Assembly: GCA_016786485.1 (NCBI GenBank)
Contig: JAEUWD010000061.1
Location: 1 to 44,796 of the forward strand
DNA: 44,796 nt
From: Bacteriovoracaceae bacterium
Lineage (GTDB): Bacteria; Bdellovibrionota; Bacteriovoracia; Bacteriovoracales; Bacteriovoracaceae
Reading direction: 5' to 3'
Below the pieces are notes generated by a model that was not told the origin of the DNA, made no database searches, and saw nothing but the letters and a program-made list of their open reading frames with translations. Position 1 is the first letter of the stretch, and every line of letters starts with the position of its first letter. Made by a program: the position numbers and the translations under genes. Shown piece after piece: positions 8,713-16,041 of the stretch.

Positions 8713-9636
8713 ATGCTTGAGAAACAACCTAAGAAAATTAAAATTCTCGAGGTTGGTCCACGCGACGGTTTGCAAAACGAAAAACAAATTGTTTCAACGG
8801 TAGATAAATTTCAATTTATTAAAAAATTAGCGATGTCAGGTTTGCAAAATATTGAAGCATCAAGTTTTGTAAAAGCTCAGTCTATTCCACAGATGTCGGA
8901 CGCAGTTGAACTTTTTAGAATGATTAAAGCTGATGCAACACTAACTAAGGTCCAGTTCTCTGCACTTGTTCCAAATGAGCAAGGTTATCAAAAGGCCCGT
9001 GAATTTAATCTTTCACAAATTGCGCTTTTTACTTCGACGTCTGACACATTCAACAAAAAAAATATCAATAGCACCGTGGATGAAAGTTTTGACAAGATGG
9101 CGGTGGTGGCGAAATTAGCTAAAGCTGATAAAAAACGGCTGCGTGTTTATATTTCGACTGCTTTTGGTTGTCCCTACGAAGGTGAGATTTCTATTAAAAA
9201 AGTCTGTGACGTTTATGAACGTGCTTTGAAATTAAAAGCCGATGAAATCGCGGTGAGTGATACCATTGGTGTGGCGACTCCAAAACAAGTTAAAAAAGTT
9301 ATTCTACAACTGAAAAAAGAATTTGGTCTTAGCAAGGTAGCGCTCCATTTTCATGATACACGGGGAATGGCATTGACCAATATTTTAGTGGCGCTTGAGC
9401 ATGGTATCGTGAGTTTTGATTCGGCCGCAGGTGGTTTAGGTGGCTGTCCATATGCGAAAGGTGCGACAGGCAATGTGGCCACGGAAGATTTACTTTATTT
9501 GCTTACTTCACTTGGTGTTAAACATGGAGTGGAAATGAGTAAATTGGCTGAAGCTTCAGCGTTTATTCATGAAAAAATTCAAAAACAAACAAATTCAAAA
9601 TATCTACAAGCTTACTTAAAATCGCAAAAGGGTTAA
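8713..9636 (+). CDS. liuE: Hydroxymethylglutaryl-CoA lyase
   Basis: The protein has 307 residues, normal for the family. It cleaves HMG-CoA to acetyl-CoA and acetoacetate. The N-terminal VGPRDGLQNE carries the catalytic Arg and metal-binding Asp. SDTIGVATP and LHFHDTRGMA supply substrate and metal contacts. GGLGGCPYAKGATGN contains the active-site Cys of the HMG-CoA lyase signature, which separates it from isopropylmalate and citramalate synthases. It begins one base after the carrier gene's stop. The acetoacetate could be activated by the synthetase at 18958. Confidence 0.93.
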   Translation: MLEKQPKKIKILEVGPRDGLQNEKQIVSTVDKFQFIKKLAMSGLQNIEASSFVKAQSIPQMSDAVELFRMIKADATLTKVQFSALVPNEQGYQKAREFNLSQIALFTSTSDTFNKKNINSTVDESFDKMAVVAKLAKADKKRLRVYISTAFGCPYEGEISIKKVCDVYERALKLKADEIAVSDTIGVATPKQVKKVILQLKKEFGLSKVALHFHDTRGMALTNILVALEHGIVSFDSAAGGLGGCPYAKGATGNVATEDLLYLLTSLGVKHGVEMSKLAEASAFIHEKIQKQTNSKYLQAYLKSQKG

Positions 9637-9639
9637 TCC

Positions 9640-10443
9640 ATGAAAAAATATGCTGATTTAATCACAGAAAAGACTCATTCTATTTTCTGGATAAAATTTA
9701 ATCGTCCACAACAGCGAAATGCTATTTCGAGTGAAATGATTGAATCATTCGTGGCAGCACTTAGTGAAGCAGAAATGGATGATAGTGTACGCGTGATTAT
9801 TTTAGCTGGTGAGGGCGAGAATTTCTCGGCCGGTGGTGATGTGAAGGATATGAAGTCAAAGAGTGGCATGTTTGCTGGTGAAGCAAATGAATTACGTTTA
9901 CGTTATCGAAATGGTATTCAAAAAATTCCCGAAGCAATCAATCGCTTGAATAAACCTTTAATTGGAATGGTTCATGGTGCAGCAGTTGGTGCGGGCTGCG
10001 ATATTGTGTCGATGTGTGATTATGTGGTGGCCGAAGAGAAGGCGACATTTGCTGAAACTTTTTCAAAGATCGCATTGGTCCCAGGTGATGGTGGAACATT
10101 TTTTCTTCAACGGGCCATCGGCTTTCGAAAAGCGATGGAAATGTATCTGACTGGCGATTTTTATTCAGCAACTCAAGCACTAGCAATGGGTTTAATTAAT
10201 AAAGTAACGAGTAAAGAAAATTTAAAAGCTGAAACAATTAAAGTAGCAGACAAGATTTCCCAAAATAGTCCGATTGCCATTCAAATGACTAAACGTGCAT
10301 TAGTTCATGCCTATCGTTCTGACCTCAATTCGAATCTTGATTTACTTTCAGCGTTCCAAGCGATCACACAGAGAACGACTGATCATGCGGAAGGGTTGAA
10401 GGCCTTGCAGCAAAAAGAAAAACCCAACTTTCAAGGCCGTTAA
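9640..10443 (+). CDS. Second enoyl-CoA hydratase/isomerase (crotonase family)
   Basis: The protein has 267 residues and is last in the operon, three bases after liuE. Oxyanion-hole segments are present: NFSAGGDVKDM and GAAVGAGCDIVSMCD. The loop after the second segment reads FSKIALVPGDGGTFFL, closer to the PaaG/isomerase-like crotonases, with an acidic residue late in the loop instead of the usual Glu pair. The substrate is therefore uncertain: another branched or short-chain enoyl-CoA is likely. It differs clearly from LiuC in the operon, so it is probably not a redundant copy. Confidence 0.85.
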   Translation: MKKYADLITEKTHSIFWIKFNRPQQRNAISSEMIESFVAALSEAEMDDSVRVIILAGEGENFSAGGDVKDMKSKSGMFAGEANELRLRYRNGIQKIPEAINRLNKPLIGMVHGAAVGAGCDIVSMCDYVVAEEKATFAETFSKIALVPGDGGTFFLQRAIGFRKAMEMYLTGDFYSATQALAMGLINKVTSKENLKAETIKVADKISQNSPIAIQMTKRALVHAYRSDLNSNLDLLSAFQAITQRTTDHAEGLKALQQKEKPNFQGR

Positions 10444-10451
10444 AATAAATT

Positions 10452-10480
10452 TTGACATACACTTCTTAAACAATCAGAAT
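10452..10480 (+). promoter_or_regulatory. Probable promoter of the small lipoprotein gene
   Basis: A perfect TTGACA (10452-10457) is followed after 17 bases by CAGAAT (10475-10480), with TATAAC overlapping just downstream. It lies between the end of the leucine operon and the lipoprotein start. Confidence 0.5.
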
Positions 10481-10514
10481 ATAACTAGTTGATATTTTAT
10501 TGTTTGGGGTTTTT

Positions 10515-10856
10515 ATGAAAATACTTTTTTCACTATTTTTTGCTTTAATCGTAACTTCATGTTCAAACGTGCATTACCGTTTTAGAGAAAAATCGTCTTA
10601 TCCAGTAAAATTCACTGGTGAGCCTCGTGAAAAAAGAGAAGTTTCATTCGAATTAAAAAGAGAATTTTTACTTTGGGGATTATCACCTAAGCAGCAAGAA
10701 GTTATTGTGGATGAAGAAGTGGAAAAAGCAGGCTACTCTTCATTATCAAGACTTATCATTTATGAAAGAAGAACAACTCAAGATATCGTGTTAAGTATCA
10801 TCACCTTCGGATTCTACAATCCAAGAACGATTGTTATCACTGGTTTCACCGAATAA
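10515..10856 (+). CDS. Small lipoprotein, unknown function
   Basis: The protein has 113 residues from ATG 10515; an in-frame TTG at 10500 would add five residues with no benefit. A lysine-containing n-region and hydrophobic core end in a lipobox IVTSC, so the mature protein begins with lipidated Cys about 18 residues in. The mature part is about 95 residues and basic-acidic mixed. It ends with a hydrophobic segment (QDIVLSIITFGFYNPRTIVITGF) that may be a second membrane contact or buried strands. There is no recognised family. It has its own promoter and is convergent with the next gene. Confidence 0.75.
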   Translation: MKILFSLFFALIVTSCSNVHYRFREKSSYPVKFTGEPREKREVSFELKREFLLWGLSPKQQEVIVDEEVEKAGYSSLSRLIIYERRTTQDIVLSIITFGFYNPRTIVITGFTE

Positions 10857-10870
10857 TAATTCAAATTTGT

Positions 10871-10943
10871 CAGGATGACTCCTTTCTAGGATGGGGAGCA
10901 GGGGAGATGAAGTCGTAACTTGCAAGGCGAGCCATGGATGGCT
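10871..10943 (+). other. GGA-rich convergent spacer ending in a hairpin
   Basis: The spacer between the lipoprotein gene and the convergent secreted-protein gene holds several GGA motifs on the plus strand: CAGGATG at 10871, AGGATG at 10888, GGGGAG at 10893, GGGGAG at 10901, and GGATGG near 10936. It ends in a perfect inverted repeat AGCCAT-GG-ATGGCT (10930-10943) followed by TTTT. The hairpin may terminate the lipoprotein mRNA. The GGA repeats resemble CsrA/RsmA-binding sites, but a regulatory RNA is only a possibility. Confidence 0.4.
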
Positions 10944-10944
10944 T

Positions 10945-11727
10945 TTAGAGTTTTAGTCCACGATTAGCTTTAACTTTTTCTGCAGCAGGTATCGTAACGA
11001 CATGCTTGCTACCATCAAATAGAATCAAATTTTCAATACCGTCTAAAGGTTTATCTTTTATTGCTTGAAGATAGATACCAGTAAATTTATGTTCCTTTAG
11101 ATCGGCATCTATATAATATGTTACAAATTTATTATCAATTTTTTCGACTCTAAAATGTAGTTTTCCAACCTGCATAGTTGTGGTCGCAAATATATTCAGA
11201 AGTTTAGGCTGAAGTAGATCATAGGTAAGGACGAATTCACCACCGATTTCTGGATCATAGTTAAGCGCCTTCACATTAAATTTCATAAGATTAAAATAAT
11301 CTTCATAATCAACAAAGTTAGCACCTTTTGTACTCGTTAGCTCAGCGACGCTGTATTTATTGTGTTCGTAATCACCCGGCTTTTTGTCCTTACATTGAGT
11401 ATCTCGGTAACCAACGACTTCTTGATGTTGTTTATCAGTATAAGCGAACACATTGGCGACAAAGTTTTTATTAAAGTCGACTCCAGGAATGCTGATGTCA
11501 AAATATCCGTAAAGCGTAAATAGGCTTTTGGCATTAAAGTCTCTGGGTGGTGGTGTTACTGAATATCTTTTGAGGAAATCTAAGATAGCTTCAGGTACTT
11601 CTTCATCAACTAAATCGTAGAAATATTCACAGGCGTAATTACTAGCAGGCCCCCGACATCTAGGGTGCTGCTTAATGGTTTCCCCGTGAAATATAAGTGC
11701 CATAAGGAAGAAAAATAAGATTTTCAT
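10945..11727 (-). CDS. Exported protein of unknown function
   Basis: The protein has 260 residues. A short signal peptide (MKILFFFLMALIFHGET) is followed by a mature domain with several Cys (CRGPASNYACEY near 24-34 and one at about 115), suggesting disulphides in the periplasm. The sequence is rich in Tyr, Phe and Asp and looks like a mixed alpha/beta globular protein; no family is recognised. Only a weak GGGT precedes the ATG. A promoter candidate lies at 11795-11822. The final codons sit against the hairpin of the convergent lipoprotein gene. Confidence 0.72.
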   Translation of the reverse strand: MKILFFFLMALIFHGETIKQHPRCRGPASNYACEYFYDLVDEEVPEAILDFLKRYSVTPPPRDFNAKSLFTLYGYFDISIPGVDFNKNFVANVFAYTDKQHQEVVGYRDTQCKDKKPGDYEHNKYSVAELTSTKGANFVDYEDYFNLMKFNVKALNYDPEIGGEFVLTYDLLQPKLLNIFATTTMQVGKLHFRVEKIDNKFVTYYIDADLKEHKFTGIYLQAIKDKPLDGIENLILFDGSKHVVTIPAAEKVKANRGLKL

Positions 11728-11794
11728 ACCCGTTTTAAAGCAAGTTTAGGGCCAGAAAATGGTTTTTTTAGCGGCTTTAAGGCCTTGAAAATAC

Positions 11795-11822
11795 ATTGTA
11801 GAGGAGGTAAGAAGAGTGACAG
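11795..11822 (-). promoter_or_regulatory. Possible promoter of the 260-residue exported protein
   Basis: On the minus strand, CTGTCA (11822-11817) and TACAAT (11800-11795) are separated by 16 bases. The start would be near 11788, giving a leader of about 60 bases. A tandem TTTGCACTCG/TTTGCACACC pair lies just upstream (about 11835-11854). Confidence 0.4.
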
Positions 11823-11850
11823 TTTGTTTAAAAGGTGTGCAAACGAGTGC

Positions 11851-11878
11851 AAAAAAAAGGGGCCGTAAAAACGGCCCC
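11851..11878 (-). terminator. Rho-independent terminator after the Cys-rich lipoprotein
   Basis: Bases 11859-11866 and 11871-11878 form an 8-pair GC-rich stem (GGGGCCGT/ACGGCCCC) with a four-base loop. On the minus strand it is followed by eight T residues, ten bases after the lipoprotein stop codon. It marks the end of the small two-gene unit. Confidence 0.9.
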
Positions 11879-11888
11879 GAAGGTAAAA

Positions 11889-12056
11889 TTAAGACTTTTT
11901 CTTTTCTTCTACTTTTTTAGCATCTTTTTTACACTTACCATCTTTGCATTCACTTGATTTGCAACAAGCGTCTTTCGAGCATGACTTTTTGCAAAGCATG
12001 CCACAACTACTAAACATAAGTGCAGAACCAATTAACATCATACTTACTAATTTCAT
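11889..12056 (-). CDS. 55-residue Cys/Lys-rich lipoprotein, probable metal binder
   Basis: This small gene encodes 55 residues. ATG 12056 is preceded by AAAGGAG at ideal spacing, and a strong terminator follows the stop, so it is very likely real. The signal peptide ends in lipobox MFSSC (Cys18). The mature part is short and packed with Cys and Lys: CGMLCKKSC, then DACC, SECKDGKCKK, giving seven Cys in all, and a Lys/Glu-rich tail. Closely spaced CxxxC and CC pairs suggest metal or disulphide chemistry at the membrane surface. It lies 55 bases after the His/Cys-rich exported protein on the same strand. The function is inference; no family is recognised. Confidence 0.8.
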   Translation of the reverse strand: MKLVSMMLIGSALMFSSCGMLCKKSCSKDACCKSSECKDGKCKKDAKKVEEKKKS

Positions 12057-12111
12057 ACATTCTCCTTTGAAGAATACTGTTATTTTTCGTGAACGAACAT
12101 GAATAGATTAT

Positions 12112-12420
12112 TTAAGCAATGGGTGGACGGAGCAGATTAATTTGATAATTTTGTGGGCTTTCAGTAATAAAGTGAAATTGTGCAGTACCTATTAAATTTA
12201 TTTCATAAGAAATACTTGGAGCTTGAGCTGTTTGGAAATAGTGATTGAAACAGCATCCGATACAACTGCTATTGTGTTGATTACTAGAAGTTTCATGTTC
12301 TTGATGTTCGGTGCAAAGACTGCTTTCGTTCTCAGCCACTTCTTGCCCATGTTCGCAAATATGCACCGAAGAATTAATGAAATAAAAGGTGAATACGGAC
12401 AACAGTAACAACAACTTCAT
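12112..12420 (-). CDS. Small exported His/Cys-rich protein, possible metal-handling role
   Basis: The protein has 102 residues. A signal peptide (MKLLLLLSVFTFYFINSS) is followed by a His/Cys/Glu-rich stretch: HICEHG, LCTEHQEHE, NQHNSSCIGCCFNH. The C-terminal 40 residues are uncharged and end in INLLRPPIA. The layout (signal, His/Cys cluster, Pro-containing tail) resembles small proteins found next to heavy-metal efflux genes in other bacteria, but no efflux pump is nearby. The start has no ribosome site; a TATAAT box ends six bases before the ATG, so the message may be leaderless. It is probably cotranscribed with the Cys-rich lipoprotein. Confidence 0.75.
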   Translation of the reverse strand: MKLLLLLSVFTFYFINSSVHICEHGQEVAENESSLCTEHQEHETSSNQHNSSCIGCCFNHYFQTAQAPSISYEINLIGTAQFHFITESPQNYQINLLRPPIA

Positions 12421-12426
12421 ACTACT

Positions 12427-12432
12427 ATTATA
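12427..12432 (-). promoter_or_regulatory. TATAAT box immediately upstream of the His/Cys-rich protein gene
   Basis: A perfect TATAAT on the minus strand ends six bases before ATG 12420, so transcription would begin at or next to the start codon. No clear -35 hexamer is seen at 16-18 bases. Confidence 0.5.
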
Positions 12433-12500
12433 TCGGTATTTCAGAATCCTAGCAGAGGCAAAATTGTCATTTTTAGGTCAAATTTAGGGCAAGTAAGGTG

Positions 12501-14519
12501 TTATATATTCTTTATTAAGTCGCTAAAAAAGTTAGTTTTATACTCTTGGGCCTCTTCGGCGCTCATGTGCCCAAAAGTTGTGCGATCTTGTTCAGTATAG
12601 AGATCTTTAGAGATTTCTACTAAGAAGCGTGAGCGATTTCGAGGGACCGTTTTTCCATAAAGAACCCGTTGCTTGGTGCAGGTCATGATCAAATTATGTT
12701 TGGCCCTAGTGACGCCCACATAACACAGACGTCTTTCTTCATCGACGTCACCATCATCAATAGATTTTTTATGCGGGAGAATTTCTTCTTCCACTCCGAC
12801 CAAATACACACGATTAAACTCGAGGCCTTTGGATGAATGAAGAGTCATCATGGTGATTTCATTTTTTTTCTCTTCTTCGTGTTCATTTTTATTATCTTGT
12901 GAATCGGCCAGGAGGATTTTCTCTAAGAAATTTTCCAATGTCGCATCACTTTGAAAACGGTTCACAAATCTTTCAGCAGAAAGAATTAAGTGCTCGATAT
13001 CAAGCTTTCTAAAACCGGCTTGTTGAGCACTATCGTAACTTTTATCAATGAACGAATAATAATCAATTTCGGCGATCAATTCTTTAAGCGCGGTATGGAG
13101 TGGCTGTGTCTTGAACTGATTTTGATAATGATAGATAAGTTTATCAAAGTTTTTAAATTTCGTATCGTCTTGTTGACCTAACTCATTCATCGCTTTTAGA
13201 AAGGTCACTTTCTTTTGCTGAGTTAAATCAAGAATTTTGGCGAGTGTCGCTGTCCCAATTCCGCGATTCGGAATATTAATAATTCGTCTAAGCGAAATTT
13301 GATCGTTGGGGTTTCGGATGACTGAAAGATAAGAAATAATATCCTTAACTTCTTTTTTATCGTAAAGCTTTTGTCCGCCAATCATGCGATATGGAACCAT
13401 ACTTAAACGCAATTGATCTTCGAGCACTGGTGCTTGCATATTGCTACGATAAAGAATAGCTACCTCGTTTAAGGGGCGACCTTCTTTTTGATAATTAATA
13501 ATATCTTCCACCACAATTTGCGCTTCATGAGTCGAATCGAGTGTTAACCATAGTAAAGGTTTTTCACCAGGTGCTTGTCGACTAAACATCGTTTTATCTT
13601 TTCGATTTCGGCTATTTTTAATAATCGGATTGGCCAGACCTAGAATCGCAGGCGTAGAACGATAGTTTTGCTCTAGCTTGATAATCTTGGTGTTTTGAAA
13701 GATTTTTTCGAAATTTAAAATGTTCGTAATATCAGCGCCACGGAAAGCGTAGATAGATTGATCGTCATCACCAACGACGCAAATATTTTGATGAGCTGAA
13801 GTAAGACCTTTCACAAGCTCGAATTGTAAGCCGTTCGTATCTTGATACTCATCGATCATGAGATAGCGGAAACGTTCTGAATATTTGGTCGCAACTTCAG
13901 GAAATTTTCGGAACAACTTCACCACCAGTAACAGAATATCATCGAAATCGATGGCATTATAAAAATGAAGCCGTTCTTGATAGAATTGATAAATATGTTC
14001 AGTCACTAAGTCATATTCGCTAAGTGGATCAAAAAAACGTGAACGTTTAAAATCTCCAACTTCAATCCCATTATTTTTCAGTAAGGAAATTTTGCTTTGA
14101 ATCGCTTTCTTATCAAATGACTTTTTATCAGTTCGAAGATTTTTTAGTCCTTCTCGGATAATCGCCATTTGATCGTTGGTATCATAAATCGTAAAATTTC
14201 TTTGGTAGCCAAGTTTTACAATGTCTTCTTTGAGAATCTGAATGCCGAGAGAATGGAAAGTGGAAAGTGTTAAGCCGCGAGCAGCATGGCGACCGAGGAT
14301 TTTCTCTGTACGCTCTTTCATTTCTTTTGCGGCCTTATTAGTAAAACTGACCGCTAGAATTTGTTCAGCTGGGATGCCGAGGTTTCGCACCATATGGGCA
14401 ATACGGAATGTTACAGTTTTGGTCTTGCCAGAACCCGCACCAGCAAGGATGAGGACGGGTCCTTCAATCGTTTGTGCAGCAGTACGTTGCTCAGGGTTAA
14501 GTTCGTTCAATGAAAACAT
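12501..14519 (-). CDS. rep: Rep-type UvrD/PcrA superfamily I DNA helicase
   Basis: The protein has 672 residues, almost the length of E. coli Rep. Motifs occur in order: Q motif LNPEQRTAA, Walker A GAGSGKT (27-33), FTNKAAKEMKERT, STFHSLG, Walker B DEYQDTN, VVGDDDQSIYAFRGA, LEQNYRST, and MTLHSSKGLEF near the C-terminal third. VGDDDQS, RGLTLSTFHSLG and the overall length favour Rep over UvrD. It unwinds DNA 3' to 5' with ATP during replication restart and repair. It is divergent from fumC and followed on the same strand by the small His/Cys gene. Confidence 0.93.
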   Translation of the reverse strand: MFSLNELNPEQRTAAQTIEGPVLILAGAGSGKTKTVTFRIAHMVRNLGIPAEQILAVSFTNKAAKEMKERTEKILGRHAARGLTLSTFHSLGIQILKEDIVKLGYQRNFTIYDTNDQMAIIREGLKNLRTDKKSFDKKAIQSKISLLKNNGIEVGDFKRSRFFDPLSEYDLVTEHIYQFYQERLHFYNAIDFDDILLLVVKLFRKFPEVATKYSERFRYLMIDEYQDTNGLQFELVKGLTSAHQNICVVGDDDQSIYAFRGADITNILNFEKIFQNTKIIKLEQNYRSTPAILGLANPIIKNSRNRKDKTMFSRQAPGEKPLLWLTLDSTHEAQIVVEDIINYQKEGRPLNEVAILYRSNMQAPVLEDQLRLSMVPYRMIGGQKLYDKKEVKDIISYLSVIRNPNDQISLRRIINIPNRGIGTATLAKILDLTQQKKVTFLKAMNELGQQDDTKFKNFDKLIYHYQNQFKTQPLHTALKELIAEIDYYSFIDKSYDSAQQAGFRKLDIEHLILSAERFVNRFQSDATLENFLEKILLADSQDNKNEHEEEKKNEITMMTLHSSKGLEFNRVYLVGVEEEILPHKKSIDDGDVDEERRLCYVGVTRAKHNLIMTCTKQRVLYGKTVPRNRSRFLVEISKDLYTEQDRTTFGHMSAEEAQEYKTNFFSDLIKNI

Positions 14520-14600
14520 GAAAATCAGAGTAGAGAAACTGAGAATTGATGTAAAGGGCCAAGCGACTTTTTTGTGACAATTTTACGACTTAGGTGTAAA

Positions 14601-14621
14601 TTATTTGGGAACTCCAAATAA
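14601..14621 (+). repeat. Inverted repeat upstream of fumC
   Basis: TTATTTGG (14601-14608) and CCAAATAA (14614-14621) are perfect complements around a five-base loop. The repeat lies just after a possible -10 (TGTAAA, 14595-14600, with TTGTGA 17 bases upstream) and 22 bases before the fumC start. It may be a 5' leader hairpin or an operator. Confidence 0.5.
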
Positions 14622-14643
14622 ATATCAGTTAGTCGAGGTGTAT

Positions 14644-16041
14644 ATGTCAGAATTTCGCATAGAGAAAGATTCCATGGGGGAAGTAAAAGTCCCAAAAAAT
14701 GCTTATTATCAGGCCCAAACTCAAAGAGCAGTCGATAATTTTCCTATCAGCGGTATTCGCATGAAGAGAAATGTTATTCGTGCCTTTGGTATCATCAAAA
14801 AATCAGCAGCACTAGCGAACAAAGAACTAGGTTTATTAAACGAAGATGTTGTTCGGTTACTAGTGGCAGCTTCACAAGAAGTTATTGAAGGTAAATTGGA
14901 TGACCATTTTCCAATCGACATTTATCAAACCGGTTCAGGTACATCTTCAAATATGAACGCTAACGAAGTTATCGCTAGTCGCGCTAATGAAATGGTTAAA
15001 GAAAAGAAAATTGATGTAAAAATTCATCCTAACGACCACGTTAACTATGGTCAAAGTTCTAACGATGTTTTTCCAACAGCATTAAGAATTGCCGCGATTT
15101 TAACTTTGAATGAAACTTTTTTTCCAGGTCTTACGGCTTTATCAAAGTCATTAAAGAGTATGGGACAAAAATATGCTCACGTTGCAAAAACTGGAAAGAC
15201 GCACTTAATGGATGCGATGCCAGTGACTTTCAAACAAGTTTTTGATGGTTACGCTCACCAAGTAGATAATGGAATTGCAAGAGTGAAGTCATCGATTGAA
15301 CGTATGAGTGAATTACCACAAGGTGGAACGGCAGTTGGAACAGGAATTAACACTCATGAAAAATTCGGTCAGACTTTTGCTCGCCAAGTAACGATTGAAA
15401 CAGGTCATACTTTCAAAGAAGCGATTAACCACTTTGAAGCGCAAGGAACACTTGATGCTCCGATGGAACTTAGTTCACTTTTAAAAACATATGCAACTGG
15501 CTTAATGAAAATTGCTAACGATTTTCGTTGGATGAACTCAGGTCCAAACTCAGCCATTTCAGAAATTAAAATTGCTCCGATTCAACCAGGTTCTTCAATT
15601 ATGCCAGGAAAAGTAAATCCAGTTATCGAAGAATCAGTTTGTATGGTTTGCGCTCAGGCCATTGGAAATGATGTTACTGTTGCGATTGCTAACCAATCAG
15701 GTAACTTTGAATTAAACGTTATGTACCCAGTTGCTTGTCATAATCTACTTGAATCAATCGAACTACTTGGGAACGCATCTAAGAACTTTGCTGAACGTTC
15801 GGTTAGCGTCCTTACTGTAAATGAGAAAAATGTTAAGGATAAATTATTTAAGAATCCAATTTTAGTTACAGCTTTAAATCCAATCATTGGGTATGACAAA
15901 GCAGCAACCATTGCGAAGAAAGCTTATGCCGAAGATCGTTCATTAATTGATGTAGCGCTAGAAGAAACCAAATTATCGCGTGCGGAACTGGAAAAATATC
16001 TTGATCCAGTCAAGATGACACGTGGGGGATTTACGACATAA
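14644..16041 (+). CDS. fumC: Class II fumarate hydratase
   Basis: The protein has 465 residues from ATG 14644, which has GAGGTG just upstream; an in-frame TTG at 14605 lies inside the upstream hairpin and is rejected. It interconverts fumarate and malate in the TCA cycle without an iron-sulphur cluster. Family motifs are TGSGTSSNMNANEVIA, HPNDHVNYGQSSNDVFPTA, and the signature GSSIMPGKVNP with the catalytic serine loop. No truncation is seen. The stop codon shares one base with the metG start (TAATG), an unusual partnership of TCA cycle and tRNA charging. Confidence 0.95.
   Translation: MSEFRIEKDSMGEVKVPKNAYYQAQTQRAVDNFPISGIRMKRNVIRAFGIIKKSAALANKELGLLNEDVVRLLVAASQEVIEGKLDDHFPIDIYQTGSGTSSNMNANEVIASRANEMVKEKKIDVKIHPNDHVNYGQSSNDVFPTALRIAAILTLNETFFPGLTALSKSLKSMGQKYAHVAKTGKTHLMDAMPVTFKQVFDGYAHQVDNGIARVKSSIERMSELPQGGTAVGTGINTHEKFGQTFARQVTIETGHTFKEAINHFEAQGTLDAPMELSSLLKTYATGLMKIANDFRWMNSGPNSAISEIKIAPIQPGSSIMPGKVNPVIEESVCMVCAQAIGNDVTVAIANQSGNFELNVMYPVACHNLLESIELLGNASKNFAERSVSVLTVNEKNVKDKLFKNPILVTALNPIIGYDKAATIAKKAYAEDRSLIDVALEETKLSRAELEKYLDPVKMTRGGFTT

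Noticed and set aside
11816-11935. Plus-strand GTG frame after a perfect GAGGAGGT
   Set aside because: The ribosome-like site is well placed, but the frame of about 40 codons runs through the minus-strand terminator and into the small lipoprotein gene antisense. Composition is poor.
14605-14643. TTG start that would lengthen FumC by 13 residues
   Set aside because: The TTG lies inside an inverted repeat; ATG 14644 has a GAGGTG site and matches the usual FumC N terminus.
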